Below, piece by piece: positions 1 through 7,068 of a DNA stretch of 9,073 nt. Source of the DNA: Roseovarius sp. (GTDB lineage Bacteria > Pseudomonadota > Alphaproteobacteria > Rhodobacterales > Rhodobacteraceae). The notes under the pieces were generated by a model that was not told the DNA's origin, did no database searches, and was given only the letters and a program-made list of their open reading frames with translations. The DNA lies in NCBI GenBank assembly GCA_007125415.1, contig SLDH01000160.1, positions 1-9,073 on the forward strand, in the 5' to 3' direction. Position 1 is the first letter of the stretch, and every line of letters begins with the position of its first letter. The position numbers and the translations under genes are program-made.

Positions 1-1178
1 ATCGCGCGGGTCCAGGTCAGGCGATAGGCGAAGCGGTGCGCGCTTTGTGCCCTGAGCGGCTCCGCCGGGCGCCAGAAGGCGACGATATTGTCCATGAATT
101 CATCACCCGTGGGTAGCTCGACCAGCATCACCGCGCCGCGACCCCAGTTCCCGACAGGTGCGACCTGCGCCGAAGGGCGGTCATGATAGCGCGCTTCGCC
201 ATCCTCGAAATCCTCGAAGGCACGCGGGGTCTGCCAGAGCCCGAAGGAGGCCGGGCCGTCATCGAGGAAGGCCGAGGTTTCGATCCGCGCGGGGTTGGCG
301 ATCGGCCGCCAGAGCCGCTCGCCGCTGCCGTTCTCGATCACCAGCGCATCGCTGTCATGTACCCGAGGGCGGAAATCATCGACAACCGCCGCGCGCATCG
401 GACCCTTGAGAAACATCGATGTGAGCGGTGCCACGCCGATATCGCTGATGTCGCGGCGCGGCAGCAATGTCACATCCATGTCGATCACCGCATCCATGCC
501 CGGGTGCAACCGCATGTCCACATGACCGGCCAGCGAAGGGCTGTCGAGCACCGCCTCAAGCCGGATCGCCCCGGCGCGCGGCGCATGCAGGCGCAGCCGG
601 GTGAACCGGGGGAATTCCTCGGCCTCAGGGCCGCCGGTGCCGATGGCGACAGCCCGGGCCGACAGCCCGTAGGCCATGGCCTGCCCGATGGCACGGAAAT
701 AGCTGGCCCCCTGCACCACGAGCACTTCGTCGAGCACGCCCGGCAGGTTCAGCGGATGGCGCAGGCGCAGACCCGAGAAGCCGGCACCGGGCGCCGTATC
801 GGGGATCTCATCGAAATATTGCGGCTCGAACTCAAAGAGCGCCGGGGTGAAGGCCTGCTCGGTGAAGCCATTCCCGTCAGGCAACTCGATCGCAACGGGA
901 TGGGGAAAGAACAGGCCGGGCGGCAGGAGATCGACGGCGTAATCCTGTCCCAGCGGCAACAGTGCGGCCCGGCCGGAGATCGGCCGGATAGCGCGATAGG
1001 CGTCGTAAGTCAGCCCCGCGAAGGGCGGCGGCAACTGGACCGACGGCGCCTGATACGGCTTCGCCGCAAGCGCACGCGCCATCTCAAGCAACGAGGCCGG
1101 CTCCGGTTGCGCCGAAAGGTGCTCGCGGGGCAAGGCAAGGGCCGCCGCCGTGGCCGAAAGGAAGGCGCGGCGATCCAT
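1..1178 (-). CDS. opgG: Periplasmic glucan biosynthesis protein OpgG/OpgD (MdoG family), C-terminus cut by window edge
   Basis: I read 392 uninterrupted codons on the minus strand from an ATG at 1178 to the left edge. Full-length family members are about 500 residues, so roughly the last 110 are outside. OpgG-family proteins act in the periplasm on nascent glucan made by OpgH and are needed for OPG assembly. Family hallmarks visible are QAPSVQLPPPFAGLTYDAYR near residue 36, the F-E-P-Q-Y-F stretch around 125, GASYFRAIGQAMAYGLSARA around 163-182, and LTSMFL plus a DDFRPRVHDSDAL segment around 260-285. The N-terminus (M-D-R-R-A-F-L-S, then an Ala/Leu stretch to about residue 17, then LSAQP) looks like a twin-arginine signal. 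That is the export type known for E. coli OpgD, whereas E. coli OpgG uses Sec. The start lies 2 bases after the opgH stop (TGACGATG), so translation is probably coupled to opgH. The family call is firm; the G versus D subtype is not. Confidence 0.93.
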   Translation of the reverse strand, partial: MDRRAFLSATAAALALPREHLSAQPEPASLLEMARALAAKPYQAPSVQLPPPFAGLTYDAYRAIRPISGRAALLPLGQDYAVDLLPPGLFFPHPVAIELPDGNGFTEQAFTPALFEFEPQYFDEIPDTAPGAGFSGLRLRHPLNLPGVLDEVLVVQGASYFRAIGQAMAYGLSARAVAIGTGGPEAEEFPRFTRLRLHAPRAGAIRLEAVLDSPSLAGHVDMRLHPGMDAVIDMDVTLLPRRDISDIGVAPLTSMFLKGPMRAAVVDDFRPRVHDSDALVIENGSGERLWRPIANPARIETSAFLDDGPASFGLWQTPRAFEDFEDGEARYHDRPSAQVAPVGNWGRGAVMLVELPTGDEFMDNIVAFWRPAEPLRAQSAHRFAYRLTWTRA

Positions 1179-1180
1179 CG

Positions 1181-2764
1181 TCAGGCGCCCCGGTCAATCC
1201 AGCTTTGCAACGCCGGTGCGCTCAGCAGTGGCAGGGCCACGGGCAAGAGCCAGACCGCCGTGGCAAGCGCGCTGGTCATCATGGCGAGCGCCAGAAGCGT
1301 TGCGCCCACCGCCGCCTCGGGCAATCCCTGCGGCAACACATGGCGCGGCGCGTGGCCCGACTTCCAGCCGCAATCGCGCCCTGCCAGCACCGAGAGCACG
1401 GCACCGCTCTGGCGCACCATGATCAGCGGCGCGATCAGGGTGGACAAGGCCAACTCGCCCAGTCCCGCGCGCACAAAGCGCCGCCGCCGCGCCGCGCTGC
1501 GGGCGCGATGCAGCCAATGGCCGAGCGCGCAGAGCTTGGGCATAAGCAGGAGCGTGACCACCACGAGAAGCGGAATGACCCCTTCGACCCGGACAAGCCC
1601 GGCGGCGACAAGCAGCATCAGCGCAAGCCATAGCGGTGAAGCGACATAGCTTGCAATGCCGTAGCCGAGATGCAGCCGGCTGACCGGGTCGAGCCCCGGC
1701 GCGCCGATCAGGCGGATATGCTGAAGATTGCCCTGACACCAGCGCCGGTCGCGCTTGTGAAATTCCGCCAGCGTCTGCGGCCCGTCCTCGGCACTGCCCC
1801 GCGTGTCGGGATCAAGCATGACCACCCAGCCCGCGCGGCGCATCCATGCAGCCTCGACGAAATCATGGCTGAGGGGTGGCCCGCCAAAGGGTGCAGGGCC
1901 TGAAAGCACGGGCAGTTGCGCGGCGCTTCGGAAGGCGGCGATGCGCATGATCGCATTATGCCCCCAGTAATTTCCGGCCTCTCCCGACCAGGCCGCGAGG
2001 CCCCGGCCGAAATTCGGCGCCAGCAGCCGGGAGGCCACGCGCTGATGGCGGCCAAAGAGGCTGCGCCCCGGCACCATCCCCATGCCGGCCTGCAAGAGGC
2101 CAAGGTCCGGCCGGGCCTCGATCCGGTGGATCATCGACCGGATACGTCCAGCGGCCATGCGGCTGTCGGCATCGAGCACCAACATGTAGCTGTAGCCGCC
2201 TGACCGGGTGGCCAGCCACTCGGCGATGTTGCCGGGCTTGCGGCCCGTGTTGTGAGTGCGGTGGCGATAGATGATGCTGCCTGTGGCGACAAGCGGGGCC
2301 AGCACGGCCTGCTCCTTGGCGGCAGGGGCCGCGTCGCTTGTGTCCGACAAAACGAAGATATCTGTCGTGCCCTCCAGCCCAAGCGCATCCGCATCCCGGC
2401 GCAGCGCGGCGAGATAGGCCGCCAGCGGGCCGGGTTCCTCTCCGCAGAGCATGACGAGTATGGCCGTGCGTCCTCTGGGCCGCCATCCCTCCGGCACCAC
2501 CTCCGCCGCAGCCTTTGGTTGCATGAGGCCGATGAGCGCCGTGGCAGCACCGCCTGAAATCCAGAGCGCCCCGAGCGCGACCAGAGCGAGCGCGGCCCAG
2601 GATGCCGGTGTCCAGCTGGCCAGGGCCGACGCCATTGCGGCGGTGGCAGCGGCCGCGCCGGCAAGTGTCAGCACCAGATGAAGCGCCAGCCACCCCGCGC
2701 CGGGCCGGGCAAGCGCACCGGCAATGCGGCGTTCGGCGCGCGACATCGTTTCGACCATCGACAT
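1181..2764 (-). CDS. opgH: Glucans biosynthesis glucosyltransferase OpgH (MdoH), GT2 family
   Basis: This 527-residue inner-membrane family 2 glycosyltransferase polymerises the beta-glucan backbone of OPGs from UDP-glucose and passes it to the periplasm. Two N-terminal membrane segments (about 23-47 and 54-80) precede the cytoplasmic catalytic domain (about 97-360). Catalytic features are LSDTSD at 139-144, RKPGNIAEW at 175-183, the metal-binding D-A-D at 198-200, GNYWGHNAI at 264-272, SHDFVEAAWMRRAGW at 299-313 with the likely catalytic base D301, and the acceptor/product motif R-D-R-R-W-C-Q-G-N at 338-346. Hydrophobic segments follow at about 366-392, 396-418, 437-461 and 484-515. E. coli OpgH is 847 residues; this one lacks most of the long N-terminal cytoplasmic region. 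I chose the ATG at 2764 because an AAGGAGG ribosome site lies upstream; in-frame ATGs also occur at 2758 and 2746. It shares a transcript with opgG. Confidence 0.96.
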   Translation of the reverse strand: MSMVETMSRAERRIAGALARPGAGWLALHLVLTLAGAAAATAAMASALASWTPASWAALALVALGALWISGGAATALIGLMQPKAAAEVVPEGWRPRGRTAILVMLCGEEPGPLAAYLAALRRDADALGLEGTTDIFVLSDTSDAAPAAKEQAVLAPLVATGSIIYRHRTHNTGRKPGNIAEWLATRSGGYSYMLVLDADSRMAAGRIRSMIHRIEARPDLGLLQAGMGMVPGRSLFGRHQRVASRLLAPNFGRGLAAWSGEAGNYWGHNAIMRIAAFRSAAQLPVLSGPAPFGGPPLSHDFVEAAWMRRAGWVVMLDPDTRGSAEDGPQTLAEFHKRDRRWCQGNLQHIRLIGAPGLDPVSRLHLGYGIASYVASPLWLALMLLVAAGLVRVEGVIPLLVVVTLLLMPKLCALGHWLHRARSAARRRRFVRAGLGELALSTLIAPLIMVRQSGAVLSVLAGRDCGWKSGHAPRHVLPQGLPEAAVGATLLALAMMTSALATAVWLLPVALPLLSAPALQSWIDRGA

Positions 2765-2775
2765 TCTCGCTCTGA

Positions 2776-2784
2776 CCCCTCCTT
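2776..2784 (-). promoter_or_regulatory. Strong Shine-Dalgarno site for opgH
   Basis: The minus strand reads AAGGAGGGG here, ending 11 bases before the ATG at 2764. It matches the anti-SD sequence well. Its spacing would be 17 bases to the second in-frame ATG (2758), so it favours the first ATG as the opgH start. Confidence 0.7.
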
Positions 2785-2862
2785 AGGGCCCGGCAGATCC
2801 GCGCGCCTCAGCTTCCGCGCAGTTTGCAGGTATCGCATGGCGCCTCGGAAACAAGCCCCCGG

Positions 2863-3414
2863 TCAGCGGCCGCCACCACCAAGGGGCGGCCACATGCGCG
2901 AAAAAATGCCATCACGCTTCACGATGCCGTGGAAAAGGGCAGCCCCGACATGCAGCGCGATGAGCGCCATGATGGCGAGGCCCGCGCCGTAGTGGACCAG
3001 CTTCGCCACCTCCGCCAAAGCATCCGATCGCGGCACGAGCGAGGGCATATTGAGCGCATCGAGGCTCTCGATCGGGAAACCGCCCGCTTTCACCCGCACA
3101 TATCCCGCCACAGGCACCGCGATCATCAGCACATAGAGCCCGGCATGGCTCAGTTCGGCGGCCTTTGCCTGCAGGGCCGGAAGGCTCGCGGGCTTGGGCG
3201 GCGGCGGGCTGCGCCAGCGCCAGAAAAGCCGCAGCAGAACGAGGATGAGCAACGCAACGCCGACATTCTTGTGAAAGATGAAGAGCGCATTCTGCACGCT
3301 GCGTTCCAGACCCTCCTGCACCATGATCAGCCCGGCGGGGATGGTCAGCAGGATCAATATCGCCATCAGCCAGTGCAGCGCCCGCGCCGGAGCAGAGTAG
3401 GTCGGGTTGCTCAT
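2863..3414 (-). CDS. Cytochrome b561-family membrane di-haem protein
   Basis: This is a 183-residue integral membrane protein of the prokaryotic cytochrome b561 family (E. coli CybB/YodB type). Members carry two b haems and move electrons between quinone and a partner; E. coli CybB is known to oxidise superoxide and pass the electrons to ubiquinone. Four membrane segments are visible at about 13-33, 45-66, 92-106 and 139-163. Candidate haem-ligand histidines sit in family positions: H14 (ARALHW), H48 (FHKNVG), H90 (SHAGLY), H141 (VHYGAG), H155 and H162 (ALHVGAALFH). Length matches the family. The frame stays open upstream to an ATG at 3570, but the ATG at 3414 starts the family N-terminus (MSNPTYSAPARALHW) and has AAGGGAG about 7 bases upstream, so I use it. 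It is upstream of opgH on the same strand, with a 98-base gap and no obvious terminator between, so co-transcription is possible. Electron partner and physiological substrate are not shown by the sequence. Confidence 0.92.
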   Translation of the reverse strand: MSNPTYSAPARALHWLMAILILLTIPAGLIMVQEGLERSVQNALFIFHKNVGVALLILVLLRLFWRWRSPPPPKPASLPALQAKAAELSHAGLYVLMIAVPVAGYVRVKAGGFPIESLDALNMPSLVPRSDALAEVAKLVHYGAGLAIMALIALHVGAALFHGIVKRDGIFSRMWPPLGGGGR

Positions 3415-3440
3415 CTGCAATCTCCCTTGCCTCTGCGTGA

Positions 3441-3468
3441 AGCATAGACACCTGCGACCCGAATTCAA
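3441..3468 (-). promoter_or_regulatory. Candidate sigma-70-type promoter for the cytochrome b561 gene
   Basis: Read on the minus strand, TTGAAT (3468-3463) and TATGCT (3446-3441) are separated by 16 bases. Each matches the -35 and -10 consensus at four of six positions. Transcription would start near 3434, leaving a leader of about 20 bases that contains the AAGGGAG ribosome site before the ATG at 3414. It is a plausible primary promoter for the cytochrome b561-opgH-opgG set. Confidence 0.45.
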
Positions 3469-3482
3469 GCATGCCGCCACCT

Positions 3483-3494
3483 TGACACCTGTCA
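3483..3494. promoter_or_regulatory. Small dyad TGACA-CC-TGTCA upstream of the cytochrome b561 promoter
   Basis: TGACACCTGTCA has perfect 5-base inverted arms around a 2-base centre. It lies about 15 bases upstream of the proposed -35 box of the leftward promoter, where activators often bind. No regulator gene is adjacent to name its ligand. A 5-base dyad can arise by chance, so this is only a candidate operator. Confidence 0.25.
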
Positions 3495-3587
3495 GGCAGC
3501 CTTGCAGGTTCTTGAAAGATGTCTGACCCCCCCACCAGGCGCGTTGAGCCGCAAATCTGTTGCGCGCCACGCTTGACCCACCTTTTT

Positions 3588-3610
3588 CGCCCGGGCGACC
3601 AGCCCGGGCG
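3588..3610. repeat. GC-rich palindromic intergenic repeat, copy 1
   Basis: Two copies of the self-palindromic octamer GCCCGGGC (3589-3596 and 3602-3609) flank the spacer GACCA, giving a potential 9-bp hairpin with the outer C/G pair. A run of five T (3583-3587) directly precedes it. A copy identical at 20 of 21 core bases, in the same orientation, lies at 9034-9054. It resembles REP-type intergenic palindromes in size and position, but I do not recognise it as a named family. Confidence 0.7.
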
Positions 3611-3626
3611 GCGGTAAGGAGGATCA

Positions 3627-3650
3627 GAAAACTGCCCGGGGGCAGTTTTC
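3627..3650. terminator. Perfect 11-bp-arm hairpin, possible bidirectional terminator
   Basis: GAAAACTGCCC (3627-3637) is followed by GG and then its exact complement GGGCAGTTTTC (3640-3650). The GC core with an A-tract before and a T-tract after has the layout of a short intrinsic terminator that could work on either strand. The 2-base centre means the innermost pairs would open into a loop in RNA. It lies between divergent genes, where no transcript is expected to end, so an operator or remnant role is also possible. Confidence 0.4.
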
Positions 3651-3792
3651 CCGACGAACACCCTCTTCTTGATGTATTGAAACAGGGGGAAGAACAGCTT
3701 CCCTCGCGTTTGCAGCCCTGTTCATTTCTCAGCAGCCTGCTAGACCATGCCTTATGGATGAGCTTCAGCCCGGTCTTGCTTCACCTCATGCA

Positions 3793-4500
3793 ATGACGCC
3801 CCGTGTGCCCCTTCGATCTGCGAGGAGCCGTTTTTCTGCCGCATCCGTCGCGGTGGGGCTTGCCGTGCCGCTCCTGACGCTGGCGCTGGTCGGGCCGGTG
3901 CCGAGTGCGCTTTTCCTTGCGACCTTGTGCTACGCGATCGGCGCGCTGCTGGCGCTGGCATTGATGCGGCGCGGCTACCCGCATGACAGCCCCGGCCTTT
4001 GCAACATCGTGACACTGATCCGGCTGGGGCTGACGGCGAGCCTGCTTGCGCCGCTCCTGGCGCCCAGCGCTGCATGGGCTGTGATATCCTTGGCGGTGAT
4101 GGTGCTCATCCTCGATGGGGCCGATGGCTGGCTGGCCCGTCGGGAAGGCCGGGTATCGGGTTTCGGGGCGCGGTTCGACATGGAGGTCGATGCCGCGCTG
4201 GGTCTTATCCTCGCCCTGAATGCCTGGGGCTCGGGCGCGGTCGGGCCGGTTGTGCTCTTGCTGGGTCTGCCCCGCTACCTCTTTGCCGCAGCGGGCCGGG
4301 TATGGCCGTGGATGGCCGCACCGCTGCCCGAGAGAGCCGGGCGCAAGGCCGTCTGCGTGGCTCAGATTGCGACGCTGATCGCCCTGCAGGCCCCCTTCGT
4401 GGAAGGGGAACTTGCGCTGGGGCTCGTTCTGGCGGCGGCGGGAGCCTTGCTCTGGTCCTTCGGGCGCGACACGCTGTGGCTCTGGCGGGCCCGCCCGTGA
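3793..4500 (+). CDS. CDP-alcohol phosphatidyltransferase family membrane protein
   Basis: This 235-residue membrane enzyme belongs to the CDP-alcohol phosphatidyltransferase family. Members swap CMP of a CDP-activated lipid or alcohol for an acceptor hydroxyl, making head groups such as phosphatidylglycerol phosphate, phosphatidylserine, phosphatidylcholine or phosphatidylinositol phosphate. The signature is complete: D108, D111, G112, A115-R116, G125, D129 and D133 with canonical spacing. NIVTLIRLGL (71-80), the family's typical entry motif, precedes it. Two extra hydrophobic segments lie N-terminal (about 17-36 and 38-58), and others at about 82-107, 135-165, 187-203 and 206-226. The frame is open from an ATG at 3754, but those 13 extra codons have AT-rich third positions unlike the gene, so I prefer the ATG at 3793; neither has a clear ribosome site. 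The stop overlaps the next gene's start (GTGA). The acceptor alcohol cannot be read from the sequence. Confidence 0.88.
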   Translation: MTPRVPLRSARSRFSAASVAVGLAVPLLTLALVGPVPSALFLATLCYAIGALLALALMRRGYPHDSPGLCNIVTLIRLGLTASLLAPLLAPSAAWAVISLAVMVLILDGADGWLARREGRVSGFGARFDMEVDAALGLILALNAWGSGAVGPVVLLLGLPRYLFAAAGRVWPWMAAPLPERAGRKAVCVAQIATLIALQAPFVEGELALGLVLAAAGALLWSFGRDTLWLWRARP

Positions 4501-6128
4501 CCGGTGCCGCCCTGCGCCTCGCACTGGCTGCTGCAGCGCTCTATCTCGTGCTCGTGCAGCCCAATCACCCTGCGGCCATGACCTGGGGGGCGCTGGCCGC
4601 GTTTCCGCTTGAATGGCCCGCTCTTCTGCTGGGATTGTTGGCCATCGGGCCCGGGCGGGCGGGCACGGCATTCCGTTTCGTGATCGTTGCAGCGCTTGTG
4701 CTGATCGCGCTGCTCAAGGCGGCGGATTTCGCGATGTTCACAGCGCTGGCCCGCGGCTTCAACCCAGTGGCTGACATGGCGCTCGTCGAGGCGGGCCTGC
4801 GGCTTTTGACCGGGGCGATCGGACCGGTGCTCATGGTGCTGTCGCTGCTCGCGGCGGTGCTGACGATGATCGCCGTCGCGGCGTGCCTCTGGTGGGCGAC
4901 CGGGGTATGGGCAGCGGCGGGCCCGGCGCGGCCCGTCTGGCGGGGCGCAACAGCGGGCACAGCACTCCTGTCGGCGGGGCTGGCCACGGCCGAGATCGGC
5001 GCCACAATGGGCCATTGGGCCTTGCCTGCCGAGCCACCCGGTGCGGCCTTCACGGCGCGCGTGGGCGTCGAGCGGTTGCAGATGGTGCGCACAACGCTTG
5101 CCGATCTGCAGGCGTTCAAGGCTGCCGCCGCGAGCGATCCTTTCGATCAGGAGGAGACCCTCCTCGATCTGATCGACCGCGATGTCATTGTCGTGTTCGT
5201 GGAAAGCTACGGGCGCACCAGCCTCGACATACCGCTTTACGCAGAGTTGCACCGCGCCACATTGCAGGCTGGCGAGGCCGATCTGGCCGCAAGGGGTGTC
5301 GTGACGGCCTCGGGCCTTCTCACCGCGCCCACCTATGGGGGGCAAAGCTGGCTCGCCCATGCCACCTTCGCGAACGGGCTCTGGGTCGATGGGCAGACGC
5401 GCTACGGTGCGGTGCTCGCCTCGGGTCGTCAGACGCTCTATCACCTCGCCGCGCGCGCGGGGTTCCACACCGCAGCGGTGATGCCGCAGATCACACTCGA
5501 CTGGCCGGAAAGCAGCGTCATGGGGTTTGAAACCATCCTTGCCGCCGCCGATCTCGGCTATGAGGGGAGGAATTTCAACTGGGTCACAATGCCCGATCAG
5601 TTCGTCTTTCTCGCCATGGACCGGCTCCTGCGCGCGGCACCGCCCGATGACCGGCCTTTCTTCATCCAGGTCGCCACCGCCTCGTCCCACGCGCCATGGG
5701 TGCCGGTGCCCGAGATGGTGGATTGGGACGAGATCGGCGACGGGCGCATCTTCGATCCGATGGCTACGGCAGGCGATCCGCCAGAGCTTGTTTGGCGCGA
5801 TCATGACCGGGTACGGGAGCAATACCGCCTCGCCGTCGATTATGCGCTGCAGGTGGTTTTCTCCTACGCCGCCCGCCACGCCGAGGATCCGCCGCTGATG
5901 ATCGTGCTCGGCGATCATCAGGCGGCGGGCTTCGTGGCGCTCGATGAGCGGCGCGACGTGCCGCTTCATGTGATCGGCCCGTCTCATCTGGTCGCGCGGG
6001 CCGCCGCCGACTGGGGGCTTGCGCCGGGCATGATCCCACCCGACAACGGGGCCGCTGTGCCCATGGACCGGATGCGCGACCGTATCCTGCAAAGCTTCAG
6101 TTCGGCCCTCTCGGGCGGGGAAGGCTGA
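4497..6128 (+). CDS. Membrane-anchored sulfatase/LTA-synthase-like phosphotransferase (alkaline phosphatase superfamily)
   Basis: This is a 543-residue protein with an N-terminal membrane region (segments near 5-22, 31-52, 60-80, 103-135 and 150-168) and an extracytoplasmic catalytic domain from about 190. The domain is of the alkaline phosphatase/sulfatase superfamily, like LtaS, OpgB and EptA, which transfer phosphoglycerol or phosphoethanolamine from phospholipids. Visible metal-site residues are E236 in VIVVFVESYG, the likely nucleophile T279 in TAPTYGGQSW (43 residues on, close to the LtaS spacing), H398 in TASSHAPW and D473-H474 in VLGDHQ. I start at GTG 4497 because it overlaps the upstream stop as GTGA and gives the membrane segments directly; the frame's longer upstream extension runs antiphase through the phosphatidyltransferase gene and is spurious. 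A downstream ATG at 4578 would cut off the first segment. True sulfatase activity is unlikely: the C/S-x-P-x-R signature is absent. Donor and acceptor are unknown. Confidence 0.87.
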   Translation: MTGAALRLALAAAALYLVLVQPNHPAAMTWGALAAFPLEWPALLLGLLAIGPGRAGTAFRFVIVAALVLIALLKAADFAMFTALARGFNPVADMALVEAGLRLLTGAIGPVLMVLSLLAAVLTMIAVAACLWWATGVWAAAGPARPVWRGATAGTALLSAGLATAEIGATMGHWALPAEPPGAAFTARVGVERLQMVRTTLADLQAFKAAAASDPFDQEETLLDLIDRDVIVVFVESYGRTSLDIPLYAELHRATLQAGEADLAARGVVTASGLLTAPTYGGQSWLAHATFANGLWVDGQTRYGAVLASGRQTLYHLAARAGFHTAAVMPQITLDWPESSVMGFETILAAADLGYEGRNFNWVTMPDQFVFLAMDRLLRAAPPDDRPFFIQVATASSHAPWVPVPEMVDWDEIGDGRIFDPMATAGDPPELVWRDHDRVREQYRLAVDYALQVVFSYAARHAEDPPLMIVLGDHQAAGFVALDERRDVPLHVIGPSHLVARAAADWGLAPGMIPPDNGAAVPMDRMRDRILQSFSSALSGGEG

Positions 6129-6132
6129 CGTG

Positions 6133-7068
6133 ATGGCGAGGCCGGTCCTCAGGGCGGTGCAAATCACCGTGACCCTGGGCCTGCTTGCCCTGCTGTGGCG
6201 GCTTGTGGATGGGCAGGCGGCGCTTGCCCACCTTGCCGGGGCGCAGCCGCTCTGGCTGGCGGGTGCTCTGGCGCTGCTCACCGCGCAGACCGTGCTTTCG
6301 GCGCTGCGCTGGCGGCTGACGGCAGGGCAATTCGGCATCAGGCTCGATCTGCGCACGGCACTATCGGAATATTACCTGTCACAGATCGTCAACCAGGTGC
6401 TGCCGGGGGGCGTGCTCGGTGACGCGGGCCGCGCTCTGCGGGCGCGTGTGCAGTCGGGGTTGATGGCCTCCGGACAGGCAGTGCTGTTCGAGCGGCTGGC
6501 GGGGCAGATCGCATTATTCGCGCTCTTTGCCGGTGCGGTGCTCGCCAGTCTGGCCTTGCCGGGAGGCTTTCAATGGCTGAGCACAATGCTTCTTGCGCCG
6601 CTTCTGAGCCTGATCGCGGGGATAACGGGCTTTTGGCTGGTGCTCTGGTCTGTCGGGCCGCGCCTGCCCGGGCGGACGGGTAGTGCGCTGGGGGCGTTCA
6701 AGGCCGCGTTCCGGCGCGCCCTCTGGGCACCTCGGGTGCGGCTGCGCCAGATCGCGACAAGCCTTGGCACAGCCCTTCTCAACGTGGCCGCCTTCGCCTG
6801 CTGCGCGGCTGCCGTCGGCGTCCATCTGCCGCCCCTTGCGGCCCTGGTTCTGGTCCCGCCGATCCTGCTGATGATGCTGGTGCCGATCACCGTCAGCGGC
6901 TGGGGCCTGCGCGAAGGGGCCGCGGCGGCGCTCTTGTTGGGTGTCGGCGCGACGGCAGCCGAGGGGCTGGCCGCCAGTGTTGCCTTCGGCCTCACCCTGA
7001 TCGTCGCGGCCCTGCCTGGTGCGGTCGCGGCAGGGCGCATGACCCGGATCGGGGTGGTGAACCAATGA
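6133..7068 (+). CDS. Lysylphosphatidylglycerol synthase TM-region (UPF0104) family membrane protein
   Basis: This is a 311-residue polytopic membrane protein of the LPG_synthase_TM/UPF0104 family, the flippase-like part of MprF that also occurs alone beside lipid and polysaccharide glycosyltransferase genes. Two family motifs are clear: LPGGVLGDAGRALR at 90-103 and SGWGLREGAA at 255-264. Hydrophobic segments are visible near 8-25, 39-58, 118-141, 151-173, 209-228, 235-254 and 264-298. No aminoacyl-PG synthase domain follows, so it is the stand-alone form, which is usually read as a lipid-handling or translocation protein. The ATG at 6133 has GGGGAAGG 8 bases upstream; an in-frame GTG at 6130 is the alternative. 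It begins 4 bases after the phosphotransferase stop, and its own stop overlaps the glycosyltransferase start as ATGA. The role as a flippase for a glycolipid made by the neighbours is inference. Confidence 0.88.
   Translation: MARPVLRAVQITVTLGLLALLWRLVDGQAALAHLAGAQPLWLAGALALLTAQTVLSALRWRLTAGQFGIRLDLRTALSEYYLSQIVNQVLPGGVLGDAGRALRARVQSGLMASGQAVLFERLAGQIALFALFAGAVLASLALPGGFQWLSTMLLAPLLSLIAGITGFWLVLWSVGPRLPGRTGSALGAFKAAFRRALWAPRVRLRQIATSLGTALLNVAAFACCAAAVGVHLPPLAALVLVPPILLMMLVPITVSGWGLREGAAAALLLGVGATAAEGLAASVAFGLTLIVAALPGAVAAGRMTRIGVVNQ

Larger units (their letters stand above)
3415..3792. other. Divergent intergenic region between the OPG cluster and the five-gene operon
   Basis: These 378 bases hold no convincing gene. 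GC content and third-position bias drop relative to the flanking genes. In order it contains the leftward promoter and dyad, a GC-rich palindromic repeat (3588-3610), a GTAAGGAGGATC stretch (3614-3625) that looks like a ribosome site with no plausible reading frame after it, a perfect hairpin (3627-3650), and a more AT-rich stretch (3655-3750). That last stretch should carry the rightward operon's promoter, but I could not pick out a convincing -35/-10 pair in it. Confidence 0.7.

Noticed and set aside
183..1649. 488-codon open frame on the plus strand
   Set aside because: It lies antisense to opgG and opgH, both of which have clear family motifs in frame. The translation is Arg/Gly/His-rich with no recognisable domain, typical of a shadow frame in GC-rich DNA.
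2824..3447. 207-codon plus-strand open frame over the cytochrome b561 gene
   Set aside because: It is antisense to a gene with four membrane segments and conserved histidines; the translation is His/Arg/Gln-rich without a domain.
3415..3570. N-terminal extension of the cytochrome b561 frame
   Set aside because: The extra 52 residues do not resemble the family, include the likely promoter, and the ATG at 3414 has its own ribosome site.
3655..3753. Promoter for the rightward operon (TTGATG or TTGAAA near 3669-3681 as -35)
   Set aside because: No acceptable -10 hexamer lies 16-18 bases downstream of either; a promoter is expected here but I cannot place it from sequence.
3999..4496. N-terminal extension of the phosphotransferase frame (would give a 709-residue protein)
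   Set aside because: It overlaps the phosphatidyltransferase gene out of phase and reads as low-complexity Gly/Arg/Ala. The GTG at 4497 with a GTGA overlap gives a normal membrane N-terminus.
4362..6356. 664-codon open frame on the minus strand
   Set aside because: It is antisense to the phosphatidyltransferase and phosphotransferase genes, rich in Arg, His and Pro, without motifs. The plus-strand genes explain the codon pattern.
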